Source: Christensenella sp. UBA3798
Lineage (GTDB): Bacteria; Bacillota; Clostridia; Christensenellales; CAG-1252
Assembly (NCBI GenBank): GCA_002368735.1
Contig: DFEQ01000083.1
Coordinates: forward strand, 1-27,213
DNA length: 27,213 nucleotides
Direction of reading: 5' to 3'
The translations under genes and the position numbers were made by a program. The notes below the pieces were generated by a model. That model made no database searches, was not told the origin of the DNA, and was given only the letters and a program-made list of their open reading frames with translations. Positions 14,212 to 23,514 of the stretch are shown here, one piece after another. Positions within the stretch are counted from its first letter, which is position 1, and every line of letters starts with the position of its first letter.

Positions 14212-15116
14212 ACGACCTCATTATAACGTTTTGCTATTTCCTCGGCGATATCGTCTGCGGAGCGGTCAAGCACCGATATCTTTACGGCATCTTTATACTG
14301 CTTGAACCATGTGACTTGCCTCTTGGCGTAGTTTCGAGTGTTCTTTTTGATAAGTGCGACGACCTCTTCTTCCGTCATTTCGCCCGTCAAGTAGTTCGCC
14401 CACTCCTTATAGGCAATGGCTTGCATACACTGTTTGTCAAAGCCGACTCCTGCGGCGAGTAGTCCCATAACCTCCGTCTTGAGCCCCGAAAGCATCATCT
14501 TGTCCACGCGCTTTTCAATGCGTTCATACATCACGTCGCGCGGGATATCCGTCACAAACATGAGGTATGGGTACTTCACCTGAGCAAGATCCGTTTCCTC
14601 TTTTCCGCCCGTCAGCGCTTTTTCTATCGCGCGTATCACTCGCTTCTCGTCGTTGACGTGTAGTCTGGCGGCGACGGCGGGGTCTAGCGACGCAAGACGC
14701 TCATGCATATACTCTTTGCCCTTTTCCATTCTTTCCTCAAGCAGTTTTTGGCGCAAATCGGCATCGAATGCGCCCGAAAAGGACATATCGTAAAGGACGG
14801 CGTTTATATACAACCCCGTACCTCCGCAAAGAATGGGAACTTTGCCGCGCTTGTGAATATCGTTGATGCACTCGATAGCTCTTGTTTTATACTCGGCGGC
14901 GGTAAAGCTTTCCGATGCATCCACGACGTCTATCATATAGTGCGGGATACCGCCCATCTCCTTGTGGGGTATCTTAGCCGTGCCGACATCCAGTCCGCGA
15001 TAGATCTGCATGGAATCGGTAGAGATTATCTCCCCGTTGAGCTTTTTCGCGCAGGCGACTGCGATATCCGACTTCCCCGTCCCCGTTGCCCCACCTATAA
15101 CGATCAGAGGCTTCAT
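14208..15116 (-). CDS. miaA: tRNA dimethylallyltransferase MiaA
   Basis: The product is 302 aa. It transfers a dimethylallyl group to N6 of A37 in tRNAs that read UNN codons, the first step to ms2i6A; MiaB, encoded upstream in this operon, does the second. The P-loop GGATGTGKS (8-16) is followed by STDSMQIYRGLDVGTAKI (a DSxQxYxxxxIGTAKP-type block), HYMIDVVD, ILCGGTGLYI and the C-terminal KRQVTWFKQY motif, all diagnostic. The start overlaps the mutL stop as ATGA, and its own stop overlaps the next gene in the same way. The window's tRNA-Tyr reads UAY codons and is a likely substrate. Confidence 0.98.
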   Translation of the reverse strand: MKPLIVIGGATGTGKSDIAVACAKKLNGEIISTDSMQIYRGLDVGTAKIPHKEMGGIPHYMIDVVDASESFTAAEYKTRAIECINDIHKRGKVPILCGGTGLYINAVLYDMSFSGAFDADLRQKLLEERMEKGKEYMHERLASLDPAVAARLHVNDEKRVIRAIEKALTGGKEETDLAQVKYPYLMFVTDIPRDVMYERIEKRVDKMMLSGLKTEVMGLLAAGVGFDKQCMQAIAYKEWANYLTGEMTEEEVVALIKKNTRNYAKRQVTWFKQYKDAVKISVLDRSADDIAEEIAKRYNEVV

Positions 15117-16945
15117 ACTATCCTTTTAAAGAGAGTTTCGAGGTCTCTCTTTGTATAGATATGATACACAGGTCTGCCGTGCGGGCATTGAACGGGAAGC
15201 CCCTCCTTGAAATACGCCTTCATCAGTTCGTCGATTTCATCCATCGTCAGGTAGGTATTGCCTTTTATCGAGCTACGGCACGCGGCGTATGCCAGCCTTT
15301 CCTCAATGACCGTATCTTCCTTTTCTGCTTTGTCGGAGAGGACGTGTTTTATCAATACGTTGATATCTATTTCGGACAATATCTGCGGAATGGAGGAGAT
15401 TTTAAAGGAATCGGTGCCGAATGGGACGATTTCTATGCCGATTTGCTTCATTGCGGGGATCTTACTTTCCACAATGGCGTATTCGTTGGGGTTGACCTCG
15501 ATCGTGAGGGGGATTAACAGCGGTTGAACGGCAACGTTACCCGCCCTATATGCCGCGATAAGTTTGTCGTAACGCAACCTTTCCACCGCGGCGTGTTGAT
15601 CCACGATGATAAACCTTTCTTTTTGCTCTAAAAGGAGATAGGTGCCGAACACTTGTCCTATCACGCGATAGAGCTCTTGCGTTTCGGCGAGTTCTTGCTG
15701 CACTTCACGCTGTTTTTCGCGCATTTTACGATAGTTTTCCTTGATAGAACGCTCGATATCGCTCTCCTCCCGGAAAGTCTCCGAATTTTCTAAGGCAGTC
15801 TTGGTCGGGAATACGAATGAAGAGGTGCCTTCAACGGCGTTATCGCTCGAAATCTCCGCTTCTGCAACGGTAGATATGGGGGCGGAAAACGGAAATGCGC
15901 CCTCCTCGATGGGACGCTCTGCCTCATCGCTGATGGTCTCAAATTGAATTCGACGCTCCTCGATATCCCCTTCCACTGCGTTTTTGATAGCATGGTATAC
16001 GGCGGAAAACACCTGGTTTCCGTCGGAGAAACGCACTTCTGCCTTGGTCGGATGGACGTTAACGTCTATTTTAGAGGGTGAAAGCGCTATCGAAAGCACG
16101 GTAACGGGATAGTTACGCTTCATCAAGTATTGTGCATACACCGTGGTGATGGCGCTTGAGATGCTTTGATTTTCACACACACGCCCGTTGACGATGGATA
16201 TTTGATAGGTGCGATTCATTTTGAAATAGGTGCTTCTGCTGACGTATCCCGTGACGTAGACGCCGTTTTTCTCATAGTTTACGGGCAAAAGATTATTCCA
16301 TATCTCCTCGTTGAAAATGCTCTTTATCGCAGCGCCAAGCCCCTGACCGTCCGAAGAATAAATCTTATCCTTTTTATCAAAGAGAGAAATCGATATCGTG
16401 GGATTGGCAAATATGAGCTTCAACACGGTGCTCTTTATTTCGGACAGCTCGCCCGACGGCGTTTTGAGGAATTTTAAACGCGCGGGAGTATTGAAAAAGA
16501 GGTTTGATACCGTTATCTCGGTCCCTGTATTCATAGAGATAACGCCCTCTTCCTCCACCTCGCCGCCGCGGAGTTTTAAACAGTGTCCGACGTCGGCGTC
16601 CGCCGTTTTACTCTTTATCTCCACCATCGAAACAGAAGCTATGCTCGGGAGTGCTTCACCGCGAAAACCGAGGGTCCTTATCTCGGATAAGTCTTCCGCA
16701 AGTCGTATCTTACTTGTTGCGTGAGGCAAAAAAGCGGTTTTTAGATCCTCTTTATCGATACCGCAACCGTTATCGCGCACGGCTATTTCGTCGAGACCTG
16801 CGTTTACGACGGATATCTCGACCCGCGTTGCGCCTGCGTCGATCGCGTTTTCGACAAGCTCTTTGATGACAGAGGCGGGTCTCTCCACCACTTCGCCTGC
16901 GGAGATCTTGTTATATACGGAACTGTCCAGTTTGATTATCTTCAT
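15113..16945 (-). CDS. mutL: DNA mismatch repair protein MutL (endonuclease type)
   Basis: The product is 610 aa. It couples mismatch recognition by MutS to strand incision. The GHKL ATPase has ELVENAIDAGA (catalytic Glu29, Asn33), DNGCGI and GFRGEAL. A linker of about 100 low-conservation residues leads to the C-terminal nuclease domain with DQHAAVERLRYD (the DQHA-x2-E-x4-E motif, with Asp in place of the last Glu), ACRSSIKG and CPHGRP. The VQPLLIP segment after DQHA matches the place of the sliding-clamp contact in Bacillus MutL. MutH-less nicking is therefore expected. The start and mutS stop overlap by 1 nt (TAATG), with GAGGGTG upstream; the stop overlaps miaA by 4 nt. Confidence 0.97.
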   Translation of the reverse strand: MKIIKLDSSVYNKISAGEVVERPASVIKELVENAIDAGATRVEISVVNAGLDEIAVRDNGCGIDKEDLKTAFLPHATSKIRLAEDLSEIRTLGFRGEALPSIASVSMVEIKSKTADADVGHCLKLRGGEVEEEGVISMNTGTEITVSNLFFNTPARLKFLKTPSGELSEIKSTVLKLIFANPTISISLFDKKDKIYSSDGQGLGAAIKSIFNEEIWNNLLPVNYEKNGVYVTGYVSRSTYFKMNRTYQISIVNGRVCENQSISSAITTVYAQYLMKRNYPVTVLSIALSPSKIDVNVHPTKAEVRFSDGNQVFSAVYHAIKNAVEGDIEERRIQFETISDEAERPIEEGAFPFSAPISTVAEAEISSDNAVEGTSSFVFPTKTALENSETFREESDIERSIKENYRKMREKQREVQQELAETQELYRVIGQVFGTYLLLEQKERFIIVDQHAAVERLRYDKLIAAYRAGNVAVQPLLIPLTIEVNPNEYAIVESKIPAMKQIGIEIVPFGTDSFKISSIPQILSEIDINVLIKHVLSDKAEKEDTVIEERLAYAACRSSIKGNTYLTMDEIDELMKAYFKEGLPVQCPHGRPVYHIYTKRDLETLFKRIV

Positions 16946-19599
16946 TATTTCACCCTCGATACGAGATCCGCCAGGATCGAAAACGCCTGCATAGGCGAGA
17001 TGGTATTGATATCAACGGCTTTGAGTTCCTCCACCAACTTTACGTAGGTTTCGTTTACGGGAGAATCGAACATATTCCCTTGCACGACGTCCTCTTTGGC
17101 AATGGTCGTACCCTGCATCATTATCTGGTTGGTATCTCGATATTTGGAGGTTTCTTCTAATATCTTTGTTATAGCTTTCGCGCGAGAGACCACTTCCTCG
17201 GGTACACCTGCAAGGGCTGCGACCTCAGCGCCGAAACTCTTGCTTGCCTCGCCGCGCGCTATCTTGTGCAAGAAGACCACCTTCCCGCCGATTTCGTTGG
17301 CGAGGATACGATAGTTCTTTACGCCGGGGAGGCGCGATTCCAAATCGGTCAATTCGTGATAATGGGTGGCAAAAAGGGTCTTTGCTTTTACTTTCTTAAC
17401 GAGTGTTTCCATAACCGACCAAGCGATGCCGAGTCCGTCGTAGGTCGAAGTGCCCCTGCCTATCTCATCAAGGATCAAAAGGCTGTTTTTGGTGGCGTTA
17501 TTGAGGATAGTCGCCACCTCTATCATCTCCACCATGAAGGTGCTTTGCGAATAAGCAAGGTCGTCGCTTGCGCCGATGCGGGTAAAAATACGGTCGGTCA
17601 AAGCGATCTCCGCCTTGGTGGCGGGGACGAAGCTTCCCACGTGCGCAAGGAGAGTGATCAATGCCACTTGGCGCATATAGGTGCTCTTACCCGACATATT
17701 GGGTCCGGTGATAATCATGGTTTTGCAATCGTCGTCGAGCAGCACGTCATTGGCAATGTAATTGCGTTCTCCCACGATCTTCTCCACTACGGGATGCCTG
17801 CCGTTTTCGATCAAGATGGTCTTTACCGCCTTGCCTATCTTGGGTCTGACGTAATTATTCTCCACCGCGACGTCCGCAAGGGAAAGGATGGCGTCAAGGA
17901 CGGCGATCGCGTCGCCTATCTTCAATAGATTCGTAACTTCGTTAAAGAGAAGATTTTTGAAGTTCTCGAAGGTCTCTATCTCTATCTCCAACCCACGCGA
18001 CTCCGCCGATAGGATCTCGTCTTCCATCTTTTTGAGCTCTTCGGTGATAAATCGTTCACCGTTGACGAGGGTCTGCTTGCGCTGATACCTAAAAGGAACG
18101 AGGGAGAGATTGGCTTTGCTGACCTCGATATAATATCCGAAGACCTTGTTGTAGCCGACGTGCAAGGTCTTGATGCCCGTGGCTTCCTTTTCGGTCTGCT
18201 CGAGAGAGGCGAGCCACGCCGTACCGTCGCTCTTTGCCGAACGGCAACGGTCAAGCTCTTTATTGTACCCGTCTTTGATAAAGCCGCCGTGCTTATATTC
18301 CGCACCGCAGCGGTCGGGGTTTAGGGCTTTGATGAGTTCATCCGCCAAGGGATAGCGCGACGGGATGGCAGATGCAATGCGCTTTAAGAGAGCGCCTTCT
18401 GCGCCCGAAAGCGTCCTCTTGATCTCGGGACAAAGCACAAGAGTCCTTGCCAGCTGAAGCATACCGGATGGGGAAATATTGCCGTATGCGCATCGTCCGG
18501 CAAGCCTTTCGATATCCCACATTTGCGCAAGGACTTTTCGCATAACGTCACGTTCATCGGGGTGTGAAACGAGATAGGCAACGGCGTCCAAGCGCTCGTT
18601 GATTATTTTCTCTTCCATGGAAGGATACTCCAGCCATTTATGCAATTTGCGGAGGCCCATGGCGGTATTCGTCTTGTCGATGACCCAAAAGAGCGAGCCC
18701 TGCTTCTTCCTGTCACGGCTGGTCTCGGTGAGTTCGAGGTTACGCCTTGCGGCGGCGTCGAGCATCATGTAGTTCTTGTCGTTGTAGTAGCTGAGTTTAC
18801 GGAATTGCGGCAATGCGCGTTTCTGCGTTTCGTGCAGATATTCATTCAGCGCGCCCGCCGCAGCGACTGCGTCCTTCTTTTCCGTCACTTCAAAGGCGTC
18901 GAGCGTGAGGACGTTTAACGCTTTTGTCAATGATTCGTAGGCGTTTTTATACTTGAACGCCCATTCGTAGTACGCCTGCATCTTGGGGAACTTTCCGCTC
19001 ACAACGGATGGAAGCCTATCGTTAAAGGCGCATCCGGCCGGATTAGCGATTATCTCGGAAGGCATGACCGCCGTCAAAAAGTCCTCGACCGCGGTCACCA
19101 CGTCGTCTGCGACCTGCTCGTAGAGGTTGAATTCGCCCGTGGTGATATCAGCCCAAGCATAACCGATATGGTGGTCGTCGATATAGAGGGCGACGAGATA
19201 ATTGCTCTTTTCTTCCTTGACCATGCTTTCGTCAATGACCGTGCCTGCCGTAACGACGCGCACGACCTCACGGTCAACGATCTCTTTGCCGGGTGCGGGA
19301 ACGGTCGAGAGCTGCTCGCAGATAGCCACTTTGTAGCCTTTGGAAACGAGTTTTGCTATGTATCCTTCGACCGCGTGATAGGGAACGCCGCACATCGGTG
19401 CCCTCTTACCTCCGCCGCAGTCGCGCCCCGTCAGAGTGAGTTCCAGTTCGCGAGAGGCGACCTCCGCGTCCCCGAAAAACATTTCGTAAAAATCACCGAG
19501 ACGATACATCAGTATGGCATCGTCGTACTGTGCTTTGGTTTCGTAGTATCGTTGCATCATAGGGGACAACGAGGCTTTATCGAATTCCTTGTAATCCAT
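16945..19599 (-). CDS. mutS: DNA mismatch repair protein MutS
   Basis: The product is 884 aa. It recognises mismatches and small loops and acts with MutL. The N-terminal mismatch-binding domain carries GDFYEMF (Phe37 and Glu39 contact the mispair). The C-terminal ABC-type ATPase has Walker A GPNMSGKST, the signature DDLAYSQSTFMVEM, Walker B LLILDEIGRGTST and the THYHELT switch. Near the C-terminus QGNMF resembles the clamp-binding motif of Bacillus MutS. AAGGAG lies 6 nt before the ATG, inside the end of miaB. It is unrelated in role to the MutS2 at the window's right edge. Confidence 0.98.
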   Translation of the reverse strand: MDYKEFDKASLSPMMQRYYETKAQYDDAILMYRLGDFYEMFFGDAEVASRELELTLTGRDCGGGKRAPMCGVPYHAVEGYIAKLVSKGYKVAICEQLSTVPAPGKEIVDREVVRVVTAGTVIDESMVKEEKSNYLVALYIDDHHIGYAWADITTGEFNLYEQVADDVVTAVEDFLTAVMPSEIIANPAGCAFNDRLPSVVSGKFPKMQAYYEWAFKYKNAYESLTKALNVLTLDAFEVTEKKDAVAAAGALNEYLHETQKRALPQFRKLSYYNDKNYMMLDAAARRNLELTETSRDRKKQGSLFWVIDKTNTAMGLRKLHKWLEYPSMEEKIINERLDAVAYLVSHPDERDVMRKVLAQMWDIERLAGRCAYGNISPSGMLQLARTLVLCPEIKRTLSGAEGALLKRIASAIPSRYPLADELIKALNPDRCGAEYKHGGFIKDGYNKELDRCRSAKSDGTAWLASLEQTEKEATGIKTLHVGYNKVFGYYIEVSKANLSLVPFRYQRKQTLVNGERFITEELKKMEDEILSAESRGLEIEIETFENFKNLLFNEVTNLLKIGDAIAVLDAILSLADVAVENNYVRPKIGKAVKTILIENGRHPVVEKIVGERNYIANDVLLDDDCKTMIITGPNMSGKSTYMRQVALITLLAHVGSFVPATKAEIALTDRIFTRIGASDDLAYSQSTFMVEMIEVATILNNATKNSLLILDEIGRGTSTYDGLGIAWSVMETLVKKVKAKTLFATHYHELTDLESRLPGVKNYRILANEIGGKVVFLHKIARGEASKSFGAEVAALAGVPEEVVSRAKAITKILEETSKYRDTNQIMMQGTTIAKEDVVQGNMFDSPVNETYVKLVEELKAVDINTISPMQAFSILADLVSRVK

Positions 19600-19600
19600 T

Positions 19601-20923
19601 TTATTCTCCTTTGGAGAGTATCTCGCCGAACAGCGATGCGCTGCGCGACTTTGTTATTTTTACATCGAGGAAAGAGCCGATGAGCGACGGCTCCCCTTTT
19701 ATCGTGACGAGCCGCCCCGAATCCGTCCTGCCGCACACCGTGCCGGGATACTTGGGGTTCACGTCTTCGACGAGTATCTCATAGGTATTACCGAGATATT
19801 CATCGGATAGCTCCTTCGTAATGTCGTTTTGAAGTTTGACGAGACGAGTTATCCTCGACTTTTTGACGTCGGAGGGTATCTGCTCCATACTTGCCGCAGG
19901 AGTGCCCTTTCGCGGAGAGTATATGAAGGTGAAGGCGTTGGAGAAGCGCACTTTGCGTACGAGGTCGCAGGTTTCAAGGAAGTCCTCCTCCGTTTCCCCG
20001 GGGAAGCCTACCATTATATCGGAAGTGATGCCGACGTCCGGCATCTTTTCTTTGATGTAATCGACGATAGAAAGATACTGCTCGACGGTATATTTGCGAT
20101 TCATGCGGCGCAATATCTCATTACTTCCCGACTGAATGGGCAAATGGATATTATGACAGATATTATTTGATGAGGCGATGACGTCTATTACTTCGCGGTC
20201 AAAGTCCTTCGGATGGCTGGTCATGAATCGCAAACGAAACTTCCCGGGAATGGCGGATATCTCCTTTAACAGTAAGGCAAAATTCGTGCCGTCCTGTAAA
20301 TCGCTTCCGTAGGAATCGACGTTTTGACCGAGAAGGGTTATTTCTTTATACCCTTCCGATAGAACCTGCTTTACGTCGGCGATGACGTCGCCGATCGCCC
20401 TACTACGCTCTCTACCGCGAACGTAAGGAACGATGCAATAGGTGCAGTAGTTATTGCAACCGTACATGATATTTATCCACGCGTTTGTGCCGCTCGTTCG
20501 ATATATGGGGAGTTCAAGCGAAAGGTCCACCGTGGGGTCGCTCGCAACGGATATCACGGTCTTGCGGATACGCTTTTCCTGCACGAGGATGGGCAATCTG
20601 TCAAGAGAATTGGTGCCAAGGATGATATCGACGAAAGGAAATTTCGCGGCAAGAGCCTCCGCACCGCCTTTTTGCTGCGTCATGCACCCCACGACGACGA
20701 TAATTTTATCGGGATGAGTTCTTTTGAGGCTTTTCAGCGCGCCGATATTGCCGAACGCGCGCTTCTCCGCCGTATCACGGATACAGCAAGTATTAAAGAC
20801 GATAATATCCGCATCCTCGTAGGAAGATGCGGATGAATAGCCGATATCCACCAGCATGCCCGCGATCTTTTCCGATTCGTGGACGTTCATCTGGCAGCCG
20901 TACGTCGTGATAAAATACTTCAT
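19601..20923 (-). CDS. miaB: tRNA-2-methylthio-N6-dimethylallyladenosine synthase MiaB
   Basis: The product is 440 aa. It is a radical SAM methylthiotransferase that converts i6A37 to ms2i6A37 in tRNA. The N-terminal UPF0004 domain supplies Cys10, Cys46 and Cys80 for one iron-sulfur cluster. The radical SAM motif CNNYCTYC gives Cys156, Cys160 and Cys163 for the second. A TRAM-like domain follows near the C-terminus (about 375-440). The ATG at 20923 was chosen because MKYFITTYGCQMNVHESE is the usual MiaB N-terminus; an in-frame TTG at 20941 adds six residues of no known match. Neither start has a good ribosome site. It follows the DUF1292 gene by 32 nt. Confidence 0.96.
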   Translation of the reverse strand: MKYFITTYGCQMNVHESEKIAGMLVDIGYSSASSYEDADIIVFNTCCIRDTAEKRAFGNIGALKSLKRTHPDKIIVVVGCMTQQKGGAEALAAKFPFVDIILGTNSLDRLPILVQEKRIRKTVISVASDPTVDLSLELPIYRTSGTNAWINIMYGCNNYCTYCIVPYVRGRERSRAIGDVIADVKQVLSEGYKEITLLGQNVDSYGSDLQDGTNFALLLKEISAIPGKFRLRFMTSHPKDFDREVIDVIASSNNICHNIHLPIQSGSNEILRRMNRKYTVEQYLSIVDYIKEKMPDVGITSDIMVGFPGETEEDFLETCDLVRKVRFSNAFTFIYSPRKGTPAASMEQIPSDVKKSRITRLVKLQNDITKELSDEYLGNTYEILVEDVNPKYPGTVCGRTDSGRLVTIKGEPSLIGSFLDVKITKSRSASLFGEILSKGE

Positions 20924-20955
20924 TGCATGCAAATTAAGCAAGAAAAGGAGTTAGA

Positions 20956-21234
20956 TCAGTCTTGCTCGTCCAAAAGGCGGTTGTACTCGGCAAACACGCC
21001 GTCGATGATGCTCTCATCCATCTCGATGGAGAAACTATCGCTGCCGTCCGTGCCGCGGGTCACTTGGAAAACGAGAGCTTCGTCGTCGTCCATACCGTCA
21101 AGCAGCTCAACCGGCTGAAGGATGGCGTAAAAATTGCCTTTATACGCAATGCCTGCGATTTCAACGAAATCTATCTCTTCGCCATCTGCGCTCGTAAGGG
21201 TAACGATATCGTCATTCTCATTGTAATCGGTCAT
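20956..21234 (-). CDS. DUF1292 family small acidic protein
   Basis: The product is 92 aa and strongly acidic. The pattern DDIVTLTSADGEEIDFVEI, then a KGNFYAILQPVE segment and an acidic turn before ALVFQVT, matches DUF1292 (YrzB-like) proteins of Bacillota, whose function is not known. GGAGG lies 8 nt upstream of the ATG. It is the first gene of the miaB-mutS-mutL-miaA operon and has its own strong promoter. In other Bacillota this gene is usually next to ruvX and alaS, so its place here is a little unusual. Confidence 0.88.
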   Translation of the reverse strand: MTDYNENDDIVTLTSADGEEIDFVEIAGIAYKGNFYAILQPVELLDGMDDDEALVFQVTRGTDGSDSFSIEMDESIIDGVFAEYNRLLDEQD

Positions 21235-21262
21235 AATTAACCTCCGAAATATTTATAAATTT

Positions 21263-21291
21263 ATTATAAAGTATAATAAAAAAAAAGACAA
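21263..21291 (-). promoter_or_regulatory. Promoter of the DUF1292-miaB-mutS-mutL-miaA operon
   Basis: On the minus strand TTGTCT (21291-21286), a 17-nt T-rich spacer and a perfect TATAAT (21268-21263). The leader is about 25-30 nt and contains GGAGG. No SOS box is visible. Confidence 0.8.
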
Positions 21292-21328
21292 TATTTTTCT
21301 TCTGTAATATCAAAATTGATCTTTTCTC

Positions 21329-21358
21329 TTCATATTAAACGGCACATAGAGCATACTA
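21329..21358 (+). promoter_or_regulatory. Candidate promoter of the PBP gene (sigma-G-like or sigma-A)
   Basis: CATACTA (21352-21358) matches the sigma-G -10 consensus CATNHTA fully; TCATA (21330-21334), 17 nt upstream, matches four of five bases of the -35 GHATR. Read as sigma-A, TTCATA-N17-CATACT is a weaker match. The -10 hexamer ends 6 nt before the ATG. Confidence 0.4.
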
Positions 21359-21363
21359 AAGCG

Positions 21364-23514
21364 ATGAAAAAAGCCCGAAAAACAGCTGTTATACTACTTG
21401 TGACCCTCTCCTTTGCCATCCTTATCGGCGTTGGCGCGTTTATCGCGTTTATGTTGGACGGGGCAAGCCTGGACGAAAGCAAACTTCCGATAGCGGAAGC
21501 GACGCTAACCGTATTTGATGGTTCCGACGAGGTCATTCATTGCAGCGGATACACGAAACTATCGGATATTTCTCCGAATATACGAAACGCATTTATCGCC
21601 GTAGAGGATAAACGCTTCTACTCGCATAACGGGTTAGACCTTTATCGTATCGGGGGCGCCCTTGTTCACAATATAAAAAACAGAGAGTTATCGCAAGGTG
21701 GCTCGACCATAAGTAATCAATTGGTAAAGAACACGCAGCTTTCGAGTGAAAAAACTCTTAGAAGGAAGATGCAAGAGGCAAAGATAACTCTCGAACTCGA
21801 AAGAAAATACACAAAGGACGAGATATTGGAGATGTATCTTAACGTCATTTATTTCGGGAAAGGACTCTACGGCGTGAATGAAGCATGTAGGTATCTTTAC
21901 GCGAAAGCTCCGAGCGATATATCCCCTGCGGAAGCGGCATCGCTTGCAGCCACCGTTGCGAACCCATCCGCCTTCTCTATACTGATAAATCGCGACAAAA
22001 ATCTTGATCGCACGAGGATGATATTATCCCTCATGCGACAACAGAAATACCTTTCACAACAAGAGTATGAAGGGGCATTACGGGAAGAGATTGCTATAAA
22101 TTATGGCAATTTCAATAATAATTACAACAGAATTTACATTAAATCGACACTTTCCGAGGCGAAAACCATATTGAAAGACCTTTACAAAACAGACTCGCTG
22201 AAGGGATGTCGCATCTATACCTATTACGACGAAGAAAAGCAAAAGGTAGCGCTTAGCGCCCTGTCCGCCTATGGCGATGCCGCCCCGTCCGACTACTCAA
22301 AGGAGCTTGTCATCGCCAATAACGCTTCCTGCGGAATATTGGCATACGCTTCCAACAGCACCCTATCTTTCGATCTTCAAAGGCAACCGGGTTCTTTATT
22401 AAAACCCTTCATTTACGCCAAAGCCATTGAAAACGGAGAGCTCCTGCCTGATACACCTCTTTTGGACGCGCCAACCGACCACGACGGTTATAGTCCGACA
22501 AACTACGGGAACGTCAGTTATGGTTGGATATCGGCAAACGACGCGCTTGCTCAGTCGTTAAATACCGTGGCAGTCGACCTCCTGGATAAGATCGGTATCG
22601 AACAAGGGTACCAAGCCATCACCGACGTTGGGATAGATTTATGTGCACGTGATAGACATCTGTCGCTCGCTTTGGGTGGGATCACTTACGGCTCCACGAC
22701 AAAACAACTGATCGAAGGCTATTTGACCCTCGCCAATCAAGGAATTCATAAAAAAGCCGGATTTATCCGCAAGATAGTCGATAAAAACGGCAAAACGATA
22801 TATGATGGGATTTCTTCCGAAAAACACGTTTTATCAAAAGAAAGCGCATATCTGACGACGCGAATGCTGCTTTCCGCCGCAAAGAGCGGAACGGCGAAAC
22901 AACTTAGAAGCCTCCCCTTTGACGTTGCGGCTAAAACCGGGACGGTAGCGACCGCCCAAGGCAATTCGGACGCATTGTGCGCTTGTTATACAACGCAGCA
23001 CACCCTTGTTTGCAGGTATTCCGCCACTTCCTCCCCATTCGACAATTCCGTTACCGGCGGAAACCTTCCGACCAAAACCCTGCGCGCGGCGATGCGAGAG
23101 ATCTACTCCTCTGATTCTCCCGAAGCTTTCCAACCGCCCGCCCGATTGAAAAAAGTAGATATCGATAAAACGATAAAGGACACCTTCCACAAACTTGTGC
23201 CATACAAAAGCAGAGGCTATGGCGAGCGAGAGACGATACTCGGCACCTACAATTATGCTTTTGATGCGCCCGACCCCGAACGATTATTGCTTGGCGATAT
23301 CAGAGTTTCTCTCTCGGAAGATGCTGCTATCATTTCCTTTGACAGGTTTGAAGGGATAACCTACGACGTGTATCTTAATGGGGTACAATGTTCGGATATT
23401 TGCGGAGAATTCTATGCACAAGAACAAGCATTCCCCATCGGGAAGCTTGAAATATACTGCAAAAAGCGCGAACGAACCCTATGGAAGATGACTCGATTGG
23501 TACCGCTGTATTAG
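21364..23514 (+). CDS. Class A penicillin-binding protein (transglycosylase/transpeptidase)
   Basis: The product is 716 aa. It polymerises and cross-links peptidoglycan outside the membrane. One N-terminal membrane anchor (about 8-31) is followed by a GT51 domain with catalytic Glu81 (VEDKRFYSHNGLD), GGSTISNQLVKN and an RKMQEAKITLELE block. The transpeptidase domain has all three motifs: Ser344-x-x-Lys347 (GSLLKP), Ser398-x-Asn400 (SLN) and Lys524-Thr-Gly526 (AKTGT). An extra domain of about 120 residues follows. ATG 21364 gives a normal lysine-rich N-terminus; an in-frame TTG at 21316 lies before the -10. No Shine-Dalgarno is seen. The possible sigma-G promoter would make it a forespore PBP like Bacillus PbpG/PbpF, but a vegetative PBP1 role is equally open. 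Its stop overlaps the stop of thiI. Confidence 0.92.
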   Translation: MKKARKTAVILLVTLSFAILIGVGAFIAFMLDGASLDESKLPIAEATLTVFDGSDEVIHCSGYTKLSDISPNIRNAFIAVEDKRFYSHNGLDLYRIGGALVHNIKNRELSQGGSTISNQLVKNTQLSSEKTLRRKMQEAKITLELERKYTKDEILEMYLNVIYFGKGLYGVNEACRYLYAKAPSDISPAEAASLAATVANPSAFSILINRDKNLDRTRMILSLMRQQKYLSQQEYEGALREEIAINYGNFNNNYNRIYIKSTLSEAKTILKDLYKTDSLKGCRIYTYYDEEKQKVALSALSAYGDAAPSDYSKELVIANNASCGILAYASNSTLSFDLQRQPGSLLKPFIYAKAIENGELLPDTPLLDAPTDHDGYSPTNYGNVSYGWISANDALAQSLNTVAVDLLDKIGIEQGYQAITDVGIDLCARDRHLSLALGGITYGSTTKQLIEGYLTLANQGIHKKAGFIRKIVDKNGKTIYDGISSEKHVLSKESAYLTTRMLLSAAKSGTAKQLRSLPFDVAAKTGTVATAQGNSDALCACYTTQHTLVCRYSATSSPFDNSVTGGNLPTKTLRAAMREIYSSDSPEAFQPPARLKKVDIDKTIKDTFHKLVPYKSRGYGERETILGTYNYAFDAPDPERLLLGDIRVSLSEDAAIISFDRFEGITYDVYLNGVQCSDICGEFYAQEQAFPIGKLEIYCKKRERTLWKMTRLVPLY

